A stretch of 64,000 nucleotides of DNA from Burkholderia humptydooensis. GTDB lineage: Bacteria; Pseudomonadota; Gammaproteobacteria; Burkholderiales; Burkholderiaceae. The translations under genes and the position numbers were made by a program. The DNA lies in NCBI RefSeq assembly GCF_001513745.1, contig NZ_CP013380.1:1178001-1242000 (forward strand), in the 5' to 3' direction. Of this stretch, positions 1-8,361 are shown in pieces. The notes under the pieces are model-generated. The model was not told where the DNA came from, did no database searches, and was given only the letters and a program-made list of their open reading frames with translations. Within the stretch, counting starts at the first letter, position 1. The number at the start of each line of letters is the position of its first letter.

Positions 1-32
1 ACACGAGTCGACCGATGTCAGCGGGGAACAAC

Positions 33-58
33 AAAAAGCCCCGCACGGGGCGGGGCTT
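33..58 (-). terminator. Rho-independent terminator of the prophage early operon
   Basis: A 7-bp GC stem (38-44 with 50-56) is followed, on the minus strand, by a T-run. It lies just past the Mor-like gene, so it probably ends the long leftward early transcript of the Mu-like prophage. Confidence 0.75.
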
Positions 59-84
59 CGTTTAATCATGGCGGGATTCTAACG

Positions 85-519
85 CTAGAACAACTCCGCC
101 TGGGGAACGGTACGTTCGGATGCGTCGGCGCGCTTCAGGATGCGCCAAACATGACGGTCGGCCATCTGATAGCGAAGTGCGAGCTGCGCGACAACGTGGT
201 TTGCAGCACGGTCGCGGGTCAGCACGTCGAACTCCGCACGAATGCTGCGGTACATTAGTTCGCGCATGGCCTTCACGCAACGCGGGATATACAACACGTC
301 ACCGCCGAAATGCGCGGTGAGCTGATCGGCCGCGTCCGGTCCTACGATTTCGGCCAGCGCCTCGTAACGGATTTCGCCGAGGCGCGATCGGCGCATCGCT
401 ACCGGGAAGGTCGTGCCGCCGAGCTGCTCGACCAGGCGCACCGTCGTCGGCAAGCCGATCAGCTTGACGATCGTTTTCACGACGTCGGGCAACAGGTGTT
501 CGACACCGTCGAATTTCAT
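85..519 (-). CDS. mor: Mor/C-family transcription activator of Mu-like prophage
   Basis: This 144-aa protein resembles the Mor/C activators that switch Mu-like phages to middle and late transcription. The middle part carries the family's Gly-Gly and Tyr-Ile-Pro segment (GGDVLYIP), and the C-terminal third (about 105-140) looks like the helix-turn-helix. The chosen ATG at 519 overlaps the TGA of the upstream gemA-like gene (ATGA), which fits translational coupling; a longer reading would overlap gemA heavily. It is the last gene of the early operon before a terminator, the position Mor occupies in Mu. The family call is from pattern memory, not a search. Confidence 0.75.
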   Translation of the reverse strand: MKFDGVEHLLPDVVKTIVKLIGLPTTVRLVEQLGGTTFPVAMRRSRLGEIRYEALAEIVGPDAADQLTAHFGGDVLYIPRCVKAMRELMYRSIRAEFDVLTRDRAANHVVAQLALRYQMADRHVWRILKRADASERTVPQAELF

Positions 520-914
520 GCCGACCTCCGTTTCGCATCGTATTGAAGTGCCGCGATCAGCTTGCCGAGCATCGCGTCGTCGCAGAATTCGATGGCGTCG
601 ACCTTGCAGATTCGCTTCACCATGCCGCCCACGTAGTCCCACGAACGGTCCGCGTCGGCGAGCAGCGCCTCGATCTTGCGGATCTGCGCGGCGCGCGGCT
701 GCGCAACGTTCGGCCTGCGACCGACATCGCGCTTCGATTTGAAACCGCAGCGCTCGAAGTGCTTCAGCAGCTTGTGCGCGCCTTCCGGCGTCAGGTCTTT
801 CGACGAGCTGACGCCGGCGATGCTGCGCAGCACCGTGCGGTATTCGTCATCGGTCATCGCGAGCTGCTGCTTCGCGATGTGGATTTTCGCTACCGTTGTT
901 TTCGCGATCAGCAT
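516..914 (-). CDS. gemA: GemA-like (Mu gp16 / DUF1018) regulatory protein
   Basis: The 132-aa protein has the layout of the Mu GemA/gp16 family: a basic N-terminus (LIAKTTVAKIHIAKQQL), then 'MTDDEYR..LRSIAGVSSSKDLT' spacing, and a C-terminal helical part. In Mu, GemA affects host gene expression and DNA supercoiling. The ATG at 914 is preferred because GGAGG lies 5 bases upstream and the start overlaps the stop of the preceding short ORF (TGATG). A GTG 12 bases upstream (926) is the alternative. Confidence 0.75.
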   Translation of the reverse strand: MLIAKTTVAKIHIAKQQLAMTDDEYRTVLRSIAGVSSSKDLTPEGAHKLLKHFERCGFKSKRDVGRRPNVAQPRAAQIRKIEALLADADRSWDYVGGMVKRICKVDAIEFCDDAMLGKLIAALQYDAKRRSA

Positions 915-1000
915 CACGACCTCCACCAGCGCCGCAGTTCCTTGCGGCAGAGACAGACCAGGAACACAATCCCGACGAGGATGACAACGATGTCAGACAT
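914..1000 (-). CDS. 28-residue predicted single-span membrane peptide
   Basis: This short ORF encodes MSDIVVILVGIVFLVCLCRK and a basic, tryptophan-containing tail. The first 18 residues form one hydrophobic span and the tail RKELRRWWR would sit on the cytoplasmic face. Its stop overlaps the start of the GemA gene, and its start lies inside the end of the upstream DUF2786 gene, so it is packed in the operon like a real gene. Function is unknown. Confidence 0.5.
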   Translation of the reverse strand: MSDIVVILVGIVFLVCLCRKELRRWWRS

Positions 1001-1691
1001 GGCCGATTCTCCGCGTGTCCGGTGCGCCGACACCAGGACGCACAACGGCCGATCGACCTTGCTCGATACCGTGCCAGTGATCGTCGGTTGTGCGTCGACC
1101 AGACACGTCGCGCGTGCGAGGCTCGAATTCACGTACCTGCGCGTGGTGCGCACGCATGTAGGCGTCGATCATCGCCGTGTGTTCGACAGTGCGCACGGCA
1201 TCTTGCAACTGCATGCGCACCGCATACACCCAACCCTCGCAGAACTCGTCGGCGCGCGCCGTCTTGTTCTTCGGACCGCAACGGCGCAACTTCGTCTGGA
1301 TGTAATCGCGACGCGCCACGCGCAACTGCCGCGCGAACACGTCGAACGTGTACTTCGCTACCTCCGACGCCGGTGCAACGCCGACGAATGTGTAACCGCC
1401 GACGATGTCGGTACAGGTGCTGTTGACCTGCCGGGTAAACAGCAGTTCGCAACCGTACGCGCCAGCGACAACGCTCGCGAGTGCTACCTCGTATCGCACT
1501 GGCCGACGAGCTGCGCCGCTCTTCGACCATTCCTCGCGAGCACCGGCCGCGAGCAGTTCGGGATGGTCGATGCCGAACTGCTCCATCAGCTTCTGAGCCT
1601 GGCGAAGCGCGGCGGCTGCTTCGTGCGGCTCGCTCGATCTCGACAGCGCCAGGCACTTACGGATTTTCTCGATTGCAGTTTTCTTATCCAC
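993..1691 (-). CDS. DUF2786-type phage protein
   Basis: A 232-aa protein beginning MDKKTAIEKIRKCLALSRSSEPHEAAAALRQA, the signature opening of the DUF2786 family found in Mu-like and other phages. The start codon is GTG. Its biochemical role is unknown. The last residues (RRTTDDHWHGIEQGRS onward) are low in recognisable structure, and the 3' end overlaps the next short ORF by 8 bases. Confidence 0.65.
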   Translation of the reverse strand: MDKKTAIEKIRKCLALSRSSEPHEAAAALRQAQKLMEQFGIDHPELLAAGAREEWSKSGAARRPVRYEVALASVVAGAYGCELLFTRQVNSTCTDIVGGYTFVGVAPASEVAKYTFDVFARQLRVARRDYIQTKLRRCGPKNKTARADEFCEGWVYAVRMQLQDAVRTVEHTAMIDAYMRAHHAQVREFEPRTRDVSGRRTTDDHWHGIEQGRSAVVRPGVGAPDTRRIGHV

Positions 1692-1703
1692 GTTACCCCC
1701 GCT

Positions 1704-1964
1704 TTAACGTCTGCGATCTTCAAGTGCAGGATTGCTGCTCGGCATCACGACATCGTCCGGATCGACCATCGTCATCTGCAGTTCCGGACGCTCCTGAGCG
1801 ATATACCGGTATCCCTGATCGTGATAGTGCTTATCGCACTTGATCGCGCCTTGAAACAGCTTGAGTGCCTGCATTGCCTTGTCGGCATCCATCAGGTATT
1901 CCTGGTAGCTGATTCGGAGGCAGGCGACATCGCGACTACGCGTAGTGGTTTTTCTCGTCGCCAT
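1704..1964 (-). CDS. Small hypothetical phage protein (86 aa)
   Basis: The frame from ATG 1964 gives MATRKTTTRSRDVACLRISY and a mixed helical body with no motif I recognise. The start lies 3 bases from the end of the upstream DUF3164 gene, consistent with an operon member. The longer frame extending to 2237 runs through DUF3164 and is not credible. Confidence 0.55.
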   Translation of the reverse strand: MATRKTTTRSRDVACLRISYQEYLMDADKAMQALKLFQGAIKCDKHYHDQGYRYIAQERPELQMTMVDPDDVVMPSSNPALEDRRR

Positions 1965-1966
1965 GG

Positions 1967-2584
1967 TCAGATCGCCGCAAGGTCGAGACTGATCGCGCGA
2001 TACTCCTCCGTGTCCTCGACGCGCTCGTACAGCCGGATATACGGCTTGCTGCCCGTTACACGAATGCTGTCGACGATCGCTCGCATCGCCTTGGTCCACT
2101 TCGAATCGTCGATCGCAAGACGACGCAGCGCGAGAATGCGGCCGGTGTTGACGTTGCCTTCTTTGTCGACCTGGAATGCTTCGTTGATCAGCACCTTGAT
2201 CTTGTCGTTGCTGCCTTCGGTCCACTCGCGCAGACATTCGTCGATCAGCTCCTTCGCCGCCTGCAGGCGCTCGTCGAACTGGAGGTGCTCGGCGATCTGG
2301 CGCACGATCTTGTAGCGGCCGTCGAACGTGATCAGCGAAATGTTGCCCTTCGCGCCACCGACCTTGACGCCGTATTGCTCATGGCTGGTTGCGACGAACG
2401 CAGCGATGTCGCCGAATGCACGCGTCTTGAACTCAGCCATCTCCGACTGAAGACGCCTGGCTTCGGCCACCAACGACGTGATCGTTTGATCACGCAACTG
2501 GTCGATCGGCTCGACCAGCGATTCCGGAATGAGGCGGCCACGTGCGTCTTTTACGTAGCCGACCGGGATTTGATTCTTCGTCAT
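1967..2584 (-). CDS. DUF3164 family phage protein
   Basis: This 205-aa protein matches the DUF3164 family common in the early region of Mu-like phages: an N-terminal 'GYVKDARGRLIPE', a helical middle, then 'GNISLITFDGRYKIVR' and a conserved C-terminal 'KPYIRLYER'. Its role is not established; the position between MuB and GemA suggests replication or host takeover. It is one of the better-conserved genes in this region. Confidence 0.75.
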   Translation of the reverse strand: MTKNQIPVGYVKDARGRLIPESLVEPIDQLRDQTITSLVAEARRLQSEMAEFKTRAFGDIAAFVATSHEQYGVKVGGAKGNISLITFDGRYKIVRQIAEHLQFDERLQAAKELIDECLREWTEGSNDKIKVLINEAFQVDKEGNVNTGRILALRRLAIDDSKWTKAMRAIVDSIRVTGSKPYIRLYERVEDTEEYRAISLDLAAI

Positions 2585-2617
2585 AGCGTATTCCTGATAG
2601 GAAAATGGATTGACCGG

Positions 2618-2923
2618 TCAGTGCATGCGCCGGAGATTCTTGCTCTCGATCGCCTCTTCGATCCTCTCTCGCACGCGTGGCCGTTCCGACAGGTACTTGT
2701 CCAGCCATTCAACGAGACCAGTGATATTTCCTTGAACGTGGAGCGTCAGGATGTGATTCACCGAGCCAACCATCTGTGAACCAACCTCGTCGTACTGTGC
2801 GATCTTGGTCAGGAGCCGCTGCACCGTCTTGTTCGCGCGGTGCAACTCGCATCGCAGTTCGGCCACACTGCTTAATGCCTCGGGGTCGGTCAGGGGCGGG
2901 CCTTGGGTGATATGGATAGTCAT
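2618..2923 (-). CDS. Hypothetical phage protein, helical (101 aa)
   Basis: The frame from ATG 2923 begins MTIHITQGPPLTDPEALSSV and continues as a mostly helical protein with heptad-like spacing around 'LRCELHRANKTVQRLLTKIAQ'. The ATG overlaps the stop of the upstream gene by 4 bases. I do not recognise the family. Confidence 0.55.
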   Translation of the reverse strand: MTIHITQGPPLTDPEALSSVAELRCELHRANKTVQRLLTKIAQYDEVGSQMVGSVNHILTLHVQGNITGLVEWLDKYLSERPRVRERIEEAIESKNLRRMH

Positions 2924-3357
2924 GCTTGCGCTCCCGCGATCGCTTCGATGTTGATGCAGTCGACAAACTTGAGCAGACGAGATGTCTCCTCGCGCGTCAG
3001 CTCGATCGTCTTTCGCCCCTTGGTGACTGTCAGACGGCCGGCCGTAGAAAAGCCGCAAACGAACTCGCCGGGCGCGGCATCGGCCGGCGTGAATGCAGGC
3101 GCTTTTCGCGCGGTATTTGTCACGGTCTGCTTTGTGCCGTCGAACTCGCGCACAAGATCGTCACTCGGGTAGTACAGATTGATCGGGGACGAGCCATCCA
3201 TGACCTTCTTGTCGCGGATCACGCGCCCCTGGCGGATGTACGGATCGATGCGCGGCTGGATGTCCTTCGCATCCATGTCGAGCATCTCGGCGAGCTGCGC
3301 GCCGGACGAACCCGGGTGGTCGATGATGGCTAGGAGAATCTGCTGTACGGATGCCAT
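2920..3357 (-). CDS. Probable winged-helix phage regulator or hypothetical protein
   Basis: About 145 aa. The N-terminal 60 residues (ILLAIIDHPGSSGAQLAEML, then RIDPYIRQGRVIRDK) have the shape of a winged helix-turn-helix that opens with a 'degree of repression' type helix. The C-terminal part is a small mixed domain (CGFSTAGRLTVTKGRKTIEL). AAGGA sits 6 bases before ATG 3357, so I prefer this start over two nearby upstream ATGs. DNA binding is inferred from pattern only. Confidence 0.55.
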   Translation of the reverse strand: MASVQQILLAIIDHPGSSGAQLAEMLDMDAKDIQPRIDPYIRQGRVIRDKKVMDGSSPINLYYPSDDLVREFDGTKQTVTNTARKAPAFTPADAAPGEFVCGFSTAGRLTVTKGRKTIELTREETSRLLKFVDCINIEAIAGAQA

Positions 3358-3368
3358 GTTCATTCCTT

Positions 3369-3686
3369 TCAAGAGAGGGTTTGATATGCCTTGATGAGCT
3401 TGCGAGCGACCGAAACTCCGTGCCAGAACTCTTCTGTTGGCTTCTTTTTGATGAGACGTTTCGCCATCGAAATCGCAGCGGCTTGCGTCTTGCCACCTGC
3501 AATACGAAAGCCCGTGCCAACGTGCGTCACGACAAATGCCGGCTCGCCCGCCGTTGTTGCAACCGGATTGGCATGAGCGGCAAACAGCTCCGTCGGATAT
3601 TCGGGAAAATCGATGCGATCGCCATCGACCGCAATACGACGGGCACGACGCCCTTCGTCAGAGCATGTGAAAACGTGTAGCTTCAT
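3369..3686 (-). CDS. Hypothetical phage protein (105 aa)
   Basis: A basic, mixed alpha/beta protein (MKLHVFTCSDEGRRARRIAV, ending KKKPTEEFWHGVSVARKLIKAY) with no family I can name. It is collinear with its neighbours and has a purine-rich stretch (AGGAGTCC) just upstream on the minus strand, a good ribosome binding site. Confidence 0.5.
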   Translation of the reverse strand: MKLHVFTCSDEGRRARRIAVDGDRIDFPEYPTELFAAHANPVATTAGEPAFVVTHVGTGFRIAGGKTQAAAISMAKRLIKKKPTEEFWHGVSVARKLIKAYQTLS

Positions 3687-3740
3687 AAAAGGACTCCTAA
3701 TATAGTTTGATGATCTTCGAGGAAGGCGTTGCTTCTATTT

Positions 3741-4046
3741 TTAGTGTCCTCGCTCCGTCCATAGCACGCGGATATCGCCGACCTTGAACTGGCCGGTGCG
3801 ATAGCGCGTGGTGCCCGAGCCACCCGTGCGGTAGTACGTGGCTTCGCCTTTCGCGACCATGTCGGTGCAGACCGCGCAGTTCTGTACCTGGATCGTCGGC
3901 TTCGAGCCGTTCGAGAACTCGATGCCGATGACCGTGAAGCCCTGCGTGGTGAGCGTCCCGATCGTCGCTGCGAGACGCAGCGCCGTGAGCTGCATGAGCT
4001 GATTGATCGGCGGCACGGCCGGATTGAGGGCGTTACATTTCGTCAT
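3741..4046 (-). CDS. Hypothetical phage protein with CxxC (101 aa)
   Basis: The frame from ATG 4046 begins MTKCNALNPAVPPINQLMQL and contains CAVCTDM near residue 60 followed by a beta-rich, Gly/Thr/Arg tail. The CxxC plus an N-terminal Cys could bind metal, but no family is recognised. The start overlaps the stop of the upstream regulator-like gene. Confidence 0.5.
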   Translation of the reverse strand: MTKCNALNPAVPPINQLMQLTALRLAATIGTLTTQGFTVIGIEFSNGSKPTIQVQNCAVCTDMVAKGEATYYRTGGSGTTRYRTGQFKVGDIRVLWTERGH

Positions 4047-4405
4047 CACTTGGACTCTCCTTTGACGGGGCGATGCGGGCAGGTTTGGCATGTGCGCCAG
4101 TGTTCAAGCTTGATCGGATTGTGGATCGGGGCCTTCTGCAACGCGTACTCGCGACAATGTTCTCCGTCCACCTCGGCGTGGCTGAATGGGCAGACAACGC
4201 GTCCGAATGCAGCGTGGTAACGCGCTCTGATCCGGTCGGGCTTTGCCTTGCCGGTGCCGTAGGCCCCGCTGCCGTTGACGAAGATGGAAAGCGTTTTGCG
4301 CGCAACACCCATCCGCGCCGCGACCTGGGTAACATTGATCGCACGAACCTCGCTCATCAGGCCGTTCACGAACCAGTCTTCCTGCATGTAGGCGGGCTTA
4401 CTCAT
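4046..4405 (-). CDS. HTH protein with C-terminal cysteine cluster
   Basis: A 119-aa protein. Residues about 22-55 (INVTQVAARMGVARKTLSIF) read as a helix-turn-helix of the XRE/Cro type. The C-terminal half has CPF, HCREY and CQTCPHRP, a Cys/His pattern that could hold a zinc or iron-sulfur site; the CxxCPH ending recalls zinc-ribbon tails in phage regulators. ATG 4405 overlaps the stop of the upstream gene by 8 bases. The regulatory role is inferred. Confidence 0.55.
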   Translation of the reverse strand: MSKPAYMQEDWFVNGLMSEVRAINVTQVAARMGVARKTLSIFVNGSGAYGTGKAKPDRIRARYHAAFGRVVCPFSHAEVDGEHCREYALQKAPIHNPIKLEHWRTCQTCPHRPVKGESK

Positions 4406-5033
4406 CGGCGATCTCCTGGTGTTCCATCCACATGACGCGGTTCCAGTTCGGATCGAAAACGACCTTCGTTCGTTGAACAAGAGGCGCTTTCGGCCCGGAC
4501 TCCATGTCCTTACGCAACCGGTAACGAGCCGGTGCGGCGTACCTCGAGCGCTTGTTCGCGGAAGCGATGCATTCGAGATAGCCGGCCGCTGCAAGCTTGC
4601 CGACATAGGTCGCTGCGGTGGCTTCCGAAATCGGGCGAGACGCCGTGCTGGCAAATGCCGCAAGTTCGACGTGGTTGAAGTCCTGCGCGACGAACATGCG
4701 GCGCATCGTCGACCACATCGCCTCATTGATCGAGCCTTGTACGACTTCACCCCCATTGCGGGTCAGACGCGGAGCCTCAACGCCGTTGTCGCGCACAAGT
4801 CGATACGTGCGACGTACCGCTGCGCCTCCGAGTCGTTCCTCCTGCTCGACCTCGACATAGCCGCCTTTGAGCAAGCCCTTCATGTAGTCCTGGACAGCAC
4901 TGATCTCAGTACGGGAGGCGATCGCAATCTCGCGTTGCTGGAACGCATCGCGAGCATTGCGAATTGCTTCCCAGATACGTTGGCGAGGATTCTTGCCGCC
5001 CTTCATTTCGAGGTTGATCGGCTTACGCGCCAT
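4398..5033 (-). CDS. Phage protein with two winged-helix-like repeats
   Basis: About 211 aa from ATG 5033 (MARKPINLEMKGGKNPRQRI). Two similar segments, near 20-75 (RIWEAIRNARDAFQQREIAI, then YMKGLLKGGYVEVEQ) and near 105-165 (NEAMWSTMRRMFVAQDFNHV, then YVGKLAAAGYLE), each look like winged-helix domains ending in the 'LxxxGYxE' wing. Such proteins recur between MuB and GemA in Mu-like phages of proteobacteria. Function is unknown. A start 8 codons further upstream (5057) is possible. Confidence 0.6.
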   Translation of the reverse strand: MARKPINLEMKGGKNPRQRIWEAIRNARDAFQQREIAIASRTEISAVQDYMKGLLKGGYVEVEQEERLGGAAVRRTYRLVRDNGVEAPRLTRNGGEVVQGSINEAMWSTMRRMFVAQDFNHVELAAFASTASRPISEATAATYVGKLAAAGYLECIASANKRSRYAAPARYRLRKDMESGPKAPLVQRTKVVFDPNWNRVMWMEHQEIADE

Positions 5034-5325
5034 GAGAACCCTCCATTCGCGGATCAATGTCGCTCACAACTTCCGCAGCAGATTGAAGTGCGCGCGCGAG
5101 GGCCAGCATTTCACGGCGATTCAGGAAGAGATCGGCGAGCCGCTGACCGCCCTGGTAGGTGAGTCCATTGAAATAGATGGTAAGCAACGCGAAGCCGTCA
5201 CCTTCCCGACATGTAATCCCAATGTCACCGGAGTCTGCGATCTCGGAATCGAACTCTTCACCTTGATCGTTCACGGCAAAAATTCGTGCGTCACGAAGGC
5301 CGTCGATAGTCAGGCTCACGTCCAT
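5023..5325 (-). CDS. Hypothetical phage protein (100 aa)
   Basis: A small acidic, beta-rich protein (MDVSLTIDGLRDARIFAV) with a helical end. Its ATG overlaps the final base of the MuB stop, and its own end overlaps the next gene by 11 bases, as expected in a tightly packed phage operon. No family recognised. Confidence 0.5.
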   Translation of the reverse strand: MDVSLTIDGLRDARIFAVNDQGEEFDSEIADSGDIGITCREGDGFALLTIYFNGLTYQGGQRLADLFLNRREMLALARALQSAAEVVSDIDPRMEGSHGA

Positions 5326-6077
5326 TACACTCTCCGTTCCGGCGCACGGCCGGTGTAGAGGGCAATGGAATCGAGGTCCGAGCGCTCGAAGTCAGCCATG
5401 CCGCGCGTCATGCAGTGCTCGTGGATCGAAACGAGATTCACGCATACGCGCCGCACGGAGCCGCGAGACAGTTCGACCAGGTGCGACAGCACATCGTTGG
5501 CAATCGCGAGATCGGGGGCGTAGATCGAGGCAAGCTTGCCGGCATCGCTCACGCTGACCGGCTGCGCCGGTGCCCACGTCAGCACGCGTGAATGGAAGCG
5601 CTCCCACTGTTCCAGCTTCTTCGGCAGCAGCTCTTCGCCAACCAACAGCAGCGATCCCTGCGAACCCTCATAGATGTCTCGCGTCAGCTCGATGAGGGCG
5701 TCAGATTTCGCGCAATAGTCGAACTCGTCGATAATCAGCGTGCGGCGCGAGGCAGATAATTGCTCGCAGACCAGATCGAGCAGGCCGGACTTGGTCGCGC
5801 GGCCATGCTTGACGCCCATCTCGTAGAGAATTTTTTCCAACATCACTTTCGCGCTCCAAGCGCTGCGCATCTGCACGTAGTAGGCGCGCGATTCCACCGC
5901 GATCGAGTTCGTCGCGAAGGTCTTGCCCCAGCCGGCCGGGCCGTGCAGGACACCGATGCCCGGCACACCGCCGCGACGCTGATTCAGTCGCTCGATGGTT
6001 GCCGCCACAAGGTCCAGCGTGGCGATCGGTGCAATGCCGCCGGCCGGGCGATTGATTGCAGGGGTGGTTTTCACCAT
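5325..6077 (-). CDS. MuB-like target-capture ATPase
   Basis: A 250-aa AAA ATPase of the MuB/TniB type. Walker A (GPAGWGKT) is near residue 45-52 and Walker B (LIIDEFD) near 113-119. In Mu, MuB coats target DNA in an ATP-dependent way, delivers it to the MuA transpososome and gives target immunity. It lies directly downstream of the MuA gene, as in Mu. ATG 6077 (MVKTTPAIN) is preferred over an upstream ATG at 6116 that would overlap the transposase gene. Confidence 0.88.
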   Translation of the reverse strand: MVKTTPAINRPAGGIAPIATLDLVAATIERLNQRRGGVPGIGVLHGPAGWGKTFATNSIAVESRAYYVQMRSAWSAKVMLEKILYEMGVKHGRATKSGLLDLVCEQLSASRRTLIIDEFDYCAKSDALIELTRDIYEGSQGSLLLVGEELLPKKLEQWERFHSRVLTWAPAQPVSVSDAGKLASIYAPDLAIANDVLSHLVELSRGSVRRVCVNLVSIHEHCMTRGMADFERSDLDSIALYTGRAPERRV

Positions 6078-6102
6078 AATGTCAATGCCTCTCGTCAAGG
6101 GG

Positions 6103-8361
6103 TTAGTTGAATGCAAGCGTCACGGTGGCGACCGTGGCCGTGCCGGGCACCGCCGGGCTGGATGCCTGGCGGTGTTTTCGCATGGCGATTGCGAATTCAG
6201 GGGTCTGCGGGTATTGGCCGTACCAGCGCGTCAAAATCGGATCGTCGATCGTGCCGCCGGCCGCGACCAGTTGGTCCAGTTCCTGCCACTTGCGGAACCG
6301 CAGCTCCGGCGTTTCCGGAACCGGCCGAATCTTCTTCACGTTGCTCTCAGGTGTGGGCTGCACTTGGCTTGCAGCCTGCCGAGCGTCGATGATCCGCTGC
6401 AGGTCGGCCGGAATGTCTGCTTTCGGCACGACGCGATCGAGTGCGCGCGCTGCCGTGCCGGCTGCCTTGAGTTCATCGGTCGTATGCGTGGCGGTGCGCG
6501 TCGGCAGTGCGGTGAGCTTGCCGGCCTGCGCCGCTTTGTCAGCCACCAGATCCCGCACAAGGCGATCCGTATCGACCTTTGTGCCCTTGATGGCGTGCAT
6601 CTGCTGCTTCACGTGTTCGCGTTGCTTACGGCGAGCCAGGACGGCGATTTCCGCACGTGACACACCGGTACGCTCCGGATTGCGCGCCACGCAAACGAAC
6701 TCGCCTTCGTGATAGACAATGACCTCGCCGAGATCGGGCGTGATGCGTACCGCAACATCCTTGCCGACGTAGAGCGCCAGCTCCGGGGCGATGAATTGCG
6801 CGTTGTCGATGCGCAGCCCCTTCTTCGTGACGGTGTATCGTCCCTTGCCGGCGGGCGGTGCCAGCAGCACATCGAGAGCACGTTCGTCCTCGATGCGATG
6901 CACGGGGCCGGTATAGCTCGATGCCCGCTGATAGGGCGACATGCCGATGCCTTCGTGATGCGCGTGTTCGTAGACACCCCTGATCCATTGCTCGATGAGC
7001 GCGCGCAGTTCGGATGCCGGCATCGCAAGCGTGACAGCTTCGCCCTTCTTGAACAGGCGTTCGGAGAACGCGCGGCGCGCTTCGATCGCGCTACGCTCGG
7101 CGACGCTATGCCCGATGAACGCGGACAGTCCTTCCAGGATCGAGTGCAGCATCGTCTGGATGCCGCGCTCGACGTGCGGTTTCTGCCACGGCGAGAACGG
7201 CGCCGTGACGTAGTGCGCAATGCCGAGTGCTGCAAGCGTCTCGATGAAGTTGCGGCTCTTGTAGTCCTGGCCGTTGTCGGTAACGATTTCCTCCGGGACA
7301 CCCCACAGCAGCAGGGCAAGGCGCAACGCATACTTGTGCGTCTCGGTCTTCGGCGTAGGAGCGAGCACAACCAGCTTGCGCCGGCTGTACACGTCGATCA
7401 CGACGGACGCGGAATAACGACGCTCGACGCCGTCTTCGTCGGTCAGCATCCAGTCGGCCGGCGTCGCGTCCATTTCCCATCGCTGATTCAGGCGCTCGAC
7501 GTCGGCCGACGCATCACCGAACGCGGTCATATACTTGTTCTTCCACTCGTCCGGATTGGTGGCAGCCGTGAACAGGCCGTCGTGCTTGCGCCGCCACGCC
7601 GTCACGAACCGATACGTCGCATCGTAGGACGGCGCGGCGAACAGGATTTCACCGGAGTCGGCGTCGACAGATGCCTGGTTCAGCAGATTGACGAGGTGCT
7701 GGATGCCGAGGTTCGGTCGGTCGATGAGCAGCGCGAGCGCTGTTTTTTCCAGCTCGGGTTGCTTCGTGAACACGTTCACGTCGCGCTGATGCCGGCCGTC
7801 CTTCTCGTCGATCAGGCCCGCAAGGCCGACGCGCTCGTATTCGAGCACCCACCGCTGCAGCGAACGCGGCGAGATCGACGGGATCGTCGACCGGACCGCC
7901 GCCGCAACCTCGATTTCCTTCAGGTTGTATGCTTTTGTGTAGGTCGGCCAGGACACGCGGCGGCTCATCGGCTGCACCGTGACGAACCACGTCTCCCAAC
8001 TCTTGACGATCTCGTAGCGCGCGTCGAACCGTGCCTGCACGCCCGGCGGCAGTTCGGCCGTCAGCTTCTTGAGGCTTTCCTGCGCACGCTGATTCTTCGC
8101 TGCGCGCTCGGCTTCGGCATCGGCGCGAACCTGCTCAATCAACTTGAGCGTGCGGCCGGCCGCGTCGCCGCGCACCTTGATTTCCCGATATCGCTCGACG
8201 GCCTTGCGCACGTCGGCCGGCAGGTTCGCCAAGTCAAACAGTTTGCGCTGGCCGCCGCGCACGGCTTCCAGATCGAAGGGCCAGTTTTCGCGAGTGGCAC
8301 GACGTTCGGCCGAGCGCTTCGTAATAGAGAGGGCTGCGGCAATCAGCTCAAAGTCGATCAT
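6103..8361 (-). CDS. MuA-like DDE transposase
   Basis: A 752-aa transposase of the Mu A/retroviral integrase superfamily. The N-terminus (LSITKRSAERRATRENWPF) is the Mu-type DNA-binding winged helix. The catalytic triad is visible: D near 297 (WEMDATPADW), D near 360 (VTDNGQDY) and E near 396 (KPHVERGIQ), giving D,D-35-E. A C-terminal beta-barrel and MuB-interacting tail follow. It catalyses strand transfer for integration and replicative transposition of the prophage. The intact frame with its MuB partner suggests the early module is functional. The relatives I recall are BcepMu-type phages of Burkholderia, unchecked. Confidence 0.92.
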   Translation of the reverse strand: MIDFELIAAALSITKRSAERRATRENWPFDLEAVRGGQRKLFDLANLPADVRKAVERYREIKVRGDAAGRTLKLIEQVRADAEAERAAKNQRAQESLKKLTAELPPGVQARFDARYEIVKSWETWFVTVQPMSRRVSWPTYTKAYNLKEIEVAAAVRSTIPSISPRSLQRWVLEYERVGLAGLIDEKDGRHQRDVNVFTKQPELEKTALALLIDRPNLGIQHLVNLLNQASVDADSGEILFAAPSYDATYRFVTAWRRKHDGLFTAATNPDEWKNKYMTAFGDASADVERLNQRWEMDATPADWMLTDEDGVERRYSASVVIDVYSRRKLVVLAPTPKTETHKYALRLALLLWGVPEEIVTDNGQDYKSRNFIETLAALGIAHYVTAPFSPWQKPHVERGIQTMLHSILEGLSAFIGHSVAERSAIEARRAFSERLFKKGEAVTLAMPASELRALIEQWIRGVYEHAHHEGIGMSPYQRASSYTGPVHRIEDERALDVLLAPPAGKGRYTVTKKGLRIDNAQFIAPELALYVGKDVAVRITPDLGEVIVYHEGEFVCVARNPERTGVSRAEIAVLARRKQREHVKQQMHAIKGTKVDTDRLVRDLVADKAAQAGKLTALPTRTATHTTDELKAAGTAARALDRVVPKADIPADLQRIIDARQAASQVQPTPESNVKKIRPVPETPELRFRKWQELDQLVAAGGTIDDPILTRWYGQYPQTPEFAIAMRKHRQASSPAVPGTATVATVTLAFN

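Noticed and set aside
543..2315. A 590-codon plus-strand frame inside the prophage early operon
   Set aside because: It is opposite gemA, DUF2786 and DUF3164 genes, which have motifs and overlap-coupled starts.
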